Below are positions 43,209 to 47,235 of a stretch of 47,235 nt of DNA, piece after piece (positions within the stretch are counted from its first letter, which is position 1; every line of letters begins with the position of its first letter). The DNA comes from Opitutia bacterium UBA6410 (GTDB lineage: Bacteria > Verrucomicrobiota > Verrucomicrobiia > Opitutales > Intestinicryptomonadaceae): positions 1-47,235 of the forward strand of contig DJPO01000070.1 of assembly GCA_002437405.1 (NCBI GenBank), in the 5' to 3' direction. The position numbers were made by a program, and so were the translations under genes. The notes below the pieces were generated by a model. It saw only the letters and a program-made list of their open reading frames with translations, did not search any database and was not told where the DNA came from.

Positions 43209-43709
43209 ATGCTCGACTGGCAGATAAAACCCCTATCCCGAAAATCGGCAGTCTCAGGACGCGAAATCCGCGCGGGCGATACAGTCGTGTGCGCGGTTTT
43301 TATCGACAAATTCGGGAATCTCGACAGGCTCGACTGCCACGCCGACGAATTCGACGAAAGCAAAATCGACGGGCGTATAATCGGCAAATGGGAGCGCGTC
43401 GTCAGCGCGCACCCCGAGGAGGACGAACGCGCCGCAAGGCGAATGGCGTTGTCGTCTTCGGAGGATTTTTTCGTTTCGCTCTTCGACGAATCGGCTGGGA
43501 TCGAGACTGACGAGGCGGACGTAGTCAAGCAGATGCTCGCGCTGCTGTTGGAGCGCAAGCGCATTTTGCGCCCCGTAGGCAGACCCTCGGGCGGAATCCA
43601 AAAATACGTCCAAGCTTCGACAAAGCGCGAGTTCGACGTCCCCCAGCGCACTCTCGACGCCGACCTAATCGCAAAAATCCAAAGCCAGCTCGGCGCAATA
43701 ATCATATAA
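43209..43709 (+). CDS. Conserved hypothetical protein downstream of prfB
   Basis: This 166-residue soluble protein starts with LDWQIKPLS followed by a GREIRAGDTVVCAVF segment. That resembles a small uncharacterised family I associate with related phyla, in which the first part is a zinc-ribbon-like strand. The usual cysteines are not evident here. The middle is acidic (HPEEDERAARR), and a helical segment with LLERKRILR precedes the C-terminal DVPQRTLDADLIAKIQ. It begins 6 nt after prfB and ends 4 nt before the lipoprotein gene, so it is co-transcribed. Function is unknown. Confidence 0.75.
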   Translation: MLDWQIKPLSRKSAVSGREIRAGDTVVCAVFIDKFGNLDRLDCHADEFDESKIDGRIIGKWERVVSAHPEEDERAARRMALSSSEDFFVSLFDESAGIETDEADVVKQMLALLLERKRILRPVGRPSGGIQKYVQASTKREFDVPQRTLDADLIAKIQSQLGAIII

Positions 43710-43713
43710 CTTT

Positions 43714-44244
43714 ATGAAAAACATATTAAAGATAGCAACAACCGCAATTTTGGCGGCACTTTCCCTCTGTGCCTGCTCATCCAACGACGACGAAAAGAAC
43801 GGGAAGCTTCTCACCTTCCACGTCGCAAACGACCGCTCGATTTCCGAGGGGCTCGCCCGCTACGACGTGGCAATGCCCTTCTCGGGTTTTGTCGTGCGAA
43901 TGAACCGCGACCAGTTTATGTATACGGGCGACATCGCGCGCGTAGACTTGGCGGAAATCAGGCTCGTAGACGGGCCGATGACGGGGTTTCTCTTCACCTG
44001 CAACGAAAGGGGCAAAAAGCGTCTGCTGCAGGCGACAGCCGCGCATATGGGCGGATACATTGTCGTCATGTACGGCGGCGAACCCATCGGACTTCGCAAA
44101 ATCGACACGACTATGGCGGACGGCTCGCTTTTCGTAAATATAGAGCTTCCGAAAGATTCCGACGTAAACAAATTCTACGACGAGCTCGCCAAGTCCATCG
44201 TGACAGTCGACAAGATTAAAAAGGACAGCGAAAACAGCTGGTAG
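43714..44244 (+). CDS. Lipoprotein with possible SecD-like head domain
   Basis: This 176-residue protein has a lipoprotein signal peptide with the lipobox L18-C-A-C21. The mature part has two beta-alpha-beta-like stretches. The second (FTCNERGKKRLLQATAAHMGG, then VVMYGGEPIGL) resembles, by eye, the periplasmic P1 head motif of SecD-type proteins. I regard that as tentative. The gene is 4 nt after the preceding hypothetical gene and 5 nt before the M23 gene, implying a shared envelope role. Confidence 0.8.
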   Translation: MKNILKIATTAILAALSLCACSSNDDEKNGKLLTFHVANDRSISEGLARYDVAMPFSGFVVRMNRDQFMYTGDIARVDLAEIRLVDGPMTGFLFTCNERGKKRLLQATAAHMGGYIVVMYGGEPIGLRKIDTTMADGSLFVNIELPKDSDVNKFYDELAKSIVTVDKIKKDSENSW

Positions 44245-44249
44245 GTTTT

Positions 44250-45245
44250 ATGCGCGGATTACTCGCAGCATTTGCGTGCGTGCTGCCGTTCTTGGCGGCG
44301 CGCGCCGACTTGGTTTGGCCGACGGAATCCACCGCGTTCGGCAACGGCGCGGCGTACACGGAGTTTATCCAGCCGACAGCCAGCGGACGCCCCGAAAGCG
44401 GGCTTTTCGGCGATATCCGCAACAACGGTTACAATTTCCACGAGGCAATCGACATAAAACCGATTCGCCGCGACCGCAAAGGCGAGGCGCTCGACAGCGT
44501 GTTTTCGGCGTTTTCGGGAAAGGTTGTTTTGATAAACAAAGTGGCGGGCAACAGTTCCTACGGCAGATATGTAGTAATGGAGCACCCGCAGCTGGACGTA
44601 AACGTCTACACGTTGTACGCGCACTTGGCGGAAGTCGAGCCGACTCTGAAAGTTGGGGCAAAGCTTCCCGCAAAGAGCAGACTGGGGAAAATGGGGCGCA
44701 GCAGTTCGTCGATTCCGATAGCAAAGGCGCAGGCACACTTGCACTTTGAAATCGGGCTGATGTACGGCAACAATTTCAATTCGTGGTACTCGGCTCAGAA
44801 ATATAAGAACAAAAATTACTTCGGCAACTACAACGGAATGAATTTGCAGGGGTTCGACCCGCTCGCATTCTACCAAGCGGCAAGAGGCGGGAAAATCGGG
44901 CACGGAATGGCTGGGTATATTCAAAGCCTGCCGACCGCGGCGATTGTGAGAGTCTACACGAAAAAAATCCCCGATTTCGTCCGCAATTATCCCGCGTTGG
45001 TGGACAACAACGGACAGAAGTGCGGGTGGGACATACATCTGACGTGGTACGGATTGCCGATAAAGTTCGAGCGGATAAAGAAGCCGAAAGCGGGCGCGAA
45101 AGAGGGGGAAGTGGAGATAGTATATTTTGATATGGCGGAGAAGAGCCGCAGGTGCAAGAGTCGAAAGATGATAATCTTAGACAAGCGCGGCAATCCCCAA
45201 CTTACAAGGGTTGGGAAAACACTGTTAGCTAAACTGGGCTTGTGA
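44250..45245 (+). CDS. Exported M23-family (LytM) metallopeptidase
   Basis: This 331-residue protein has a signal peptide (cleavage near ARA-D20) and an M23 domain with zinc ligands H64 and D68 (HEAID), H125 in YAHL and HLH at 163-165, so it looks catalytically competent. M23 enzymes cut peptidoglycan cross-bridges or stem peptides. Beyond the domain lies a roughly 150-residue C-terminal region (from about 180) rich in Lys and aromatic residues, which I cannot assign. It ends at a nested palindrome and then a strong terminator, and is the last gene of the prfB group. Confidence 0.9.
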   Translation: MRGLLAAFACVLPFLAARADLVWPTESTAFGNGAAYTEFIQPTASGRPESGLFGDIRNNGYNFHEAIDIKPIRRDRKGEALDSVFSAFSGKVVLINKVAGNSSYGRYVVMEHPQLDVNVYTLYAHLAEVEPTLKVGAKLPAKSRLGKMGRSSSSIPIAKAQAHLHFEIGLMYGNNFNSWYSAQKYKNKNYFGNYNGMNLQGFDPLAFYQAARGGKIGHGMAGYIQSLPTAAIVRVYTKKIPDFVRNYPALVDNNGQKCGWDIHLTWYGLPIKFERIKKPKAGAKEGEVEIVYFDMAEKSRRCKSRKMIILDKRGNPQLTRVGKTLLAKLGL

Positions 45246-45303
45246 AATTACCGTCGATACGGCTGGCGCACCTTGCGCCCGCCGTATCAAGCCCGATTTC
45301 ACA
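45241..45303. repeat. Nested palindrome at the 3' end of the M23 gene
   Basis: Three concentric arms are present: TGTGAAAT (45241-45248) with ATTTCACA (45296-45303), GATACGGC (45256-45263) with GCCGTATC (45281-45288), and GGCGCA (45265-45270) with TGCGCC (45274-45279) around a 3-nt loop. It contains the M23 stop codon and immediately precedes the terminator. No T run follows, so it is more likely a mRNA 3'-end stabiliser or a REP-like palindrome than a terminator. Confidence 0.7.
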
Positions 45304-45309
45304 CGCCCC

Positions 45310-45364
45310 GACTAAGGTGAAAAAAAAAGAGGAGTAAAAACTCCTCTTTTTTTTCGCCTTAGTC
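45310..45364. terminator. Long bidirectional terminator
   Basis: GACTAAGG (45310-45317) pairs with CCTTAGTC (45357-45364), eight A with eight T, and GAGGAG (45329-45334) with CTCCTC (45341-45346) around a TAAAAA loop. The near-perfect stem exceeds 20 bp. It can terminate the M23 gene on the plus strand and the small gene at 45359-45529 on the minus strand, whose stop codon lies within the outer arm. Confidence 0.92.
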
Positions 45365-45529
45365 AGCCCACTTCCAAGTGATCTTGGCTTCCGCCTTCAC
45401 GGCACTCGCCTGCTGCTTGCGCTTGCGCGAAGCCAAGAGTCTCTGTCTTTGGGGATTGGGTTTCTTGCCCGCGCCCTTGTTGTTGCACTTGTGCTTTGCG
45501 CACGACGACCATTGAATAAGTCCGCTCAT
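45359..45529 (-). CDS. Small basic protein, 56 residues
   Basis: This short, strongly basic protein has no recognised family. It starts SGLIQWSSCAKHKCNNKG (C10 and C15), continues with KKPNPQRQRLLASRKRKQQ and ends KITWKWAD. Support for coding comes from a good ribosome site (AGGAAAG about 6 nt before the ATG), a stop codon set inside a strong terminator, and a normal codon pattern. The charge suggests binding to nucleic acid or ribosomes. It is divergent from the sigma factor gene at 45687. Confidence 0.65.
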   Translation of the reverse strand: MSGLIQWSSCAKHKCNNKGAGKKPNPQRQRLLASRKRKQQASAVKAEAKITWKWAD

Positions 45530-45686
45530 TTTGATTCTTTCCTGTTTTTGTTAAAATGAAATTATTTAAGCGTGCTAATTTAGTGTTTTTATCCTCGCAT
45601 TCCAGCTTTTTTTTTATTTTTTTACAAAAAACGCAACTTTTCCGCCCAAGCGCCGTTTAACGATTACGGAATTTTTTATATAGACT

Positions 45687-46274
45687 ATGCAAACAAGCCC
45701 GAACAAAACGGCAACCGCCGAACGGCACACGCCCGACACCTGCGCCGATACCGACGCACTGCTTATGACGCAGGTCGCGCAGGGGTCGGAACACGCGCTG
45801 CGAATGCTCGTCGAAAAGTGGAAGAATCCGCTCGCGAACTATTTTTACCGTTCGGTTCGCAACGCCCACACTGCGGAGGACTTGACCCAACAGACTTTCA
45901 TCAACCTCTACAAGGCGCGGGCACACTACACGCCGAGCGCGAAATTTTCTACCTATATATTCCACATAGCCCGCCGCGTCCTGATAGGCGAATTCAGGAA
46001 GTCCGCCTGCCGCCCGAGCCAGCCGACCGACCCCGCCGACATCAACGCGCCCGCCGAAAATTCGGGAGAGCGCGAAGCCGCCGAGCTCGAGGAAATTTTT
46101 TACACAACCCTACAAATCCTGCCCGAAAACCAGCGAACCGCCATTTTGCTCTACAAGCAACAGGAGCTTTCCTACGAGGAAATCGCGGAGGCAATGGAGG
46201 CGTCGGTATCGGCGGTAAAGACGTGGATATTCAGGGCGAGAACCGCATTGAGGGAGGCACTGAAAAATGGATAG
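45687..46274 (+). CDS. ECF-type RNA polymerase sigma factor
   Basis: This 195-residue protein has sigma region 2 at about 38-106 (AEDLTQQTFINLYKA, with the -10 recognition helix in FSTYIFHIARRVL). Region 4 is at about 137-190 (ILPENQRTAILLYK, then LSYEEIAEAMEASVSAVKTW). It lacks regions 1 and 3, as expected for the extracytoplasmic-function group. The following gene overlaps its end by 8 nt and encodes a one-span membrane protein, the usual arrangement with an anti-sigma factor. The regulon is unknown. Confidence 0.93.
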   Translation: MQTSPNKTATAERHTPDTCADTDALLMTQVAQGSEHALRMLVEKWKNPLANYFYRSVRNAHTAEDLTQQTFINLYKARAHYTPSAKFSTYIFHIARRVLIGEFRKSACRPSQPTDPADINAPAENSGEREAAELEEIFYTTLQILPENQRTAILLYKQQELSYEEIAEAMEASVSAVKTWIFRARTALREALKNG

Positions 46275-46674
46275 AGACATTATAATAGACGAACTGCTCG
46301 GGCAAAAGCCCCTAATTTGCGCCGACAAATTCGCGGACGAAACCGTGGCGCGTATAAAAGCGGAAGCGGAGTTAGACGCAAGGCTCGACGAAAAAATCGA
46401 CATATTGCTGAAAGCCGACGCGCCGATAACTCTCGGGACGGATTTCGACGAGAGGGTATGCGGACTTGCGAAGAAAAAGCGTCCGAACGTAGCGGCGATG
46501 ATAGCGTATACGGCGACGGCGGCGTGTGCGATGTTTGCGGCGGGGACAGTATTTTGGCAAAGAACGCCGACGACGGATTTCGACAAAAGCTACGAGCAGA
46601 TGACACAGGTAGCGCAGGAAATCTCCGACCTATCGCTATTCATAATCCAAGAAGACTTCCTGTCAGGCTTGTGA
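46267..46674 (+). CDS. Putative membrane anti-sigma factor
   Basis: This 135-residue protein has a roughly 70-residue hydrophilic, helical N terminus, one span (about 74-96) and a short periplasmic tail of 38 residues. The start overlaps the sigma gene by 8 nt, so translation is probably coupled. No zinc-binding HxxxCxxC motif is present, so it is not a ZAS-type anti-sigma factor. The call rests on gene order and topology. The stop codon abuts a perfect hairpin (AGCGGCA/TGCCGCT, 46674-46688). Confidence 0.6.
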   Translation: MDRDIIIDELLGQKPLICADKFADETVARIKAEAELDARLDEKIDILLKADAPITLGTDFDERVCGLAKKKRPNVAAMIAYTATAACAMFAAGTVFWQRTPTTDFDKSYEQMTQVAQEISDLSLFIIQEDFLSGL

Positions 46675-46689
46675 GCGGCAGTGCCGCTT

Positions 46690-46751
46690 CCATTGAAGGG
46701 GGCAAAGCCCCCTTACGGCGATTGGCGTAGCCAATTGCGCCTATCCCCTCA
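46690..46751. repeat. Hairpin repeat unit, left copy (inverted relative to 47176-47235)
   Basis: The 62-bp segment runs from CCATTGAAGG to ATCCCCTCA. It matches the reverse complement of 47176-47235 apart from substitutions concentrated in stems and loops. It holds two hairpins: GGGGGC/GCCCCC, and GGCG-ATTGGC with GCCAAT-TG-CGCC. Confidence 0.8.
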
Positions 46752-46852
46752 GAACGGAAGTTTTCTCCAGTCCTACGTACGCACGCCATCGCAGTTTTTT
46801 CCCAAAGCCACCGTCTGAACGTAGCCTGAACCCGAAAACGTGGGGCAATTGG

Positions 46853-46887
46853 GAGGGGATTGGCGATTTCTGCTTGCAGAAATGCCA
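46853..46887. repeat. Diverged third copy of the hairpin motif
   Basis: GAGGGGAT (46853-46860) leads into a hairpin GGC-ATTTCTGC (46862-46873), loop TT, GCAGAAAT-GCC (46876-46886). The order and conserved GAGGGGAT plus GGCGATTT match the right-hand unit at 47177-47210 in the same orientation, although stem sequence and length differ. Confidence 0.6.
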
Positions 46888-46920
46888 GCGACAGTTAAGC
46901 CCCCTTTCCGAGGCGACATG

Positions 46921-47032
46921 CCTTTTCGAGGGGCTCTGCCCCTCGAGCTCCCCTACTTCGTAAATTAAAATTGCTATGCTTTTTTGGGACAAACGTTGTC
47001 CTTTCGAGGGACTCTGCCCTCGAGCTCCCCTA
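46921..47032. repeat. Two direct copies of a CGAGGG hairpin unit
   Basis: Unit 1 (46921-46955) has the stem CGAGGGGC-TCT-GCCCCTCG followed by AGCTCCCCTA. Unit 2 (47000-47032) has CGAGGG-ACTCTG-CCCTCG followed by the same AGCTCCCCTA. They are about 78 bp apart. An ORF read through them on the minus strand gives the repeated peptide GQSPSK and is not considered a gene. Confidence 0.75.
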
Positions 47033-47175
47033 AGGGTTTTGAACTTGGACATAAAAGAGCTGCACGGTAGACTTATTTAGTACTCAAAAATTTTGGCACT
47101 CTCCCCTCGATTTTTTTACAAATCTGCCGATTTTTAAATTCCCCACAAAATCTCACTATAATAAAACACAGGCAT

Positions 47176-47235
47176 TGAGGGGATAGGCGCAATTTGCGGA
47201 GCAAATCGCCGTAAGGGGCAACGCCCCTTCTATGG
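47176..47235. repeat. Hairpin repeat unit, right copy, running to the window edge
   Basis: This 60-bp unit is the inverted counterpart of 46690-46751. It contains GGCG-CA-ATTTGC, loop GGA, GCAAAT-CGCC (47186-47210) and GGGGC-AAC-GCCCC (47215-47227), and ends CTATGG at the last base of the window. Confidence 0.8.

Noticed and set aside
46741..47052. A 103-codon minus-strand frame containing GQSPSK twice
   Set aside because: The repeated peptide is simply the translation of the two CGAGGG hairpin repeats; there is no ribosome site and the region is structured non-coding repeat DNA.
1..47235. CRISPR arrays, tRNA or rRNA genes, integrase or transposase genes
   Set aside because: No regularly spaced long direct repeats, no cloverleaf candidates and no recognisable recombinase were found by reading both strands; this was done without a covariance-model search.

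Overview
The window looks like a chromosomal segment of a Verrucomicrobiota bacterium, probably Opitutae-like. The grounds are a PEP-CTERM surface protein with a beta-rich passenger, a single-subunit cytochrome b558-type SdhC, a mraZ-to-ftsZ division cluster ending in a strongly divergent FtsZ, a DAP-type MurE (DNPR) and generally high GC. The phylum is an inference from gene content, as there is no rRNA gene here. Almost all of the window is ordinary core chromosome. The accessory-looking parts are an AT-rich insert after ftsZ, an operon of unknown envelope proteins near 8-10 kb, and a hairpin-repeat region at the right edge.

Layout. (1) 1-5.3 kb, minus strand: sdhC-sdhA-sdhB, preceded by fabG and an IclR regulator. 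(2) 5.5-10.1 kb: aspS, a bidirectional terminator, one convergent hypothetical gene, then a tightly packed plus-strand operon of exported and membrane proteins of unknown function with ATGA overlaps. (3) 10.4-17.4 kb, minus strand: gpmI, aroK, then the rod-shape genes mreB-mreC-mreD-mrdA and a small lipoprotein. (4) 17.5-21.7 kb: a chemoreceptor-like sensor, a membrane protein and a PEP-CTERM protein whose promoter region carries a run of 13 G on the coding strand. (5) 22.0-40.4 kb, plus strand: mraZ, rsmH, ftsL, ftsI, murE, murF, mraY, murD, a triple-LysM protein, ftsW, murG, murC, ddl, ftsQ, ftsA, ftsZ. murB is absent. (6) 40.4-41.2 kb: an AT-rich insert with a frameshifted membrane gene. 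(7) 41.2-46.7 kb: trxA and a tail-anchored protein (minus), then prfB, a hypothetical gene, a lipoprotein and an M23 peptidase (plus), a long bidirectional terminator, a 56-residue basic protein (minus), and an ECF sigma/putative anti-sigma pair (plus). (8) 46.7-47.2 kb: no gene, but several related hairpin repeats, some with paired changes in both stem arms.

Functionally the centre of the window is envelope growth. Mur ligases and MraY/MurG make lipid II. FtsW/FtsI and the MreBCD/PBP2 machinery polymerise and cross-link it. FtsZ/A/Q/L organise division. LysM and M23 proteins bind or remodel the wall. The most interesting signals are: a four-box, 10-bp-phased MraZ operator on the mraZ promoter; a homopolymer that fills the -35/-10 spacer of a surface-protein promoter; an FtsZ lacking the second catalytic T7-loop acid while keeping its C-terminal anchor peptide; a MurF with a 66-residue acidic tail; and the structured repeat family at the right end.
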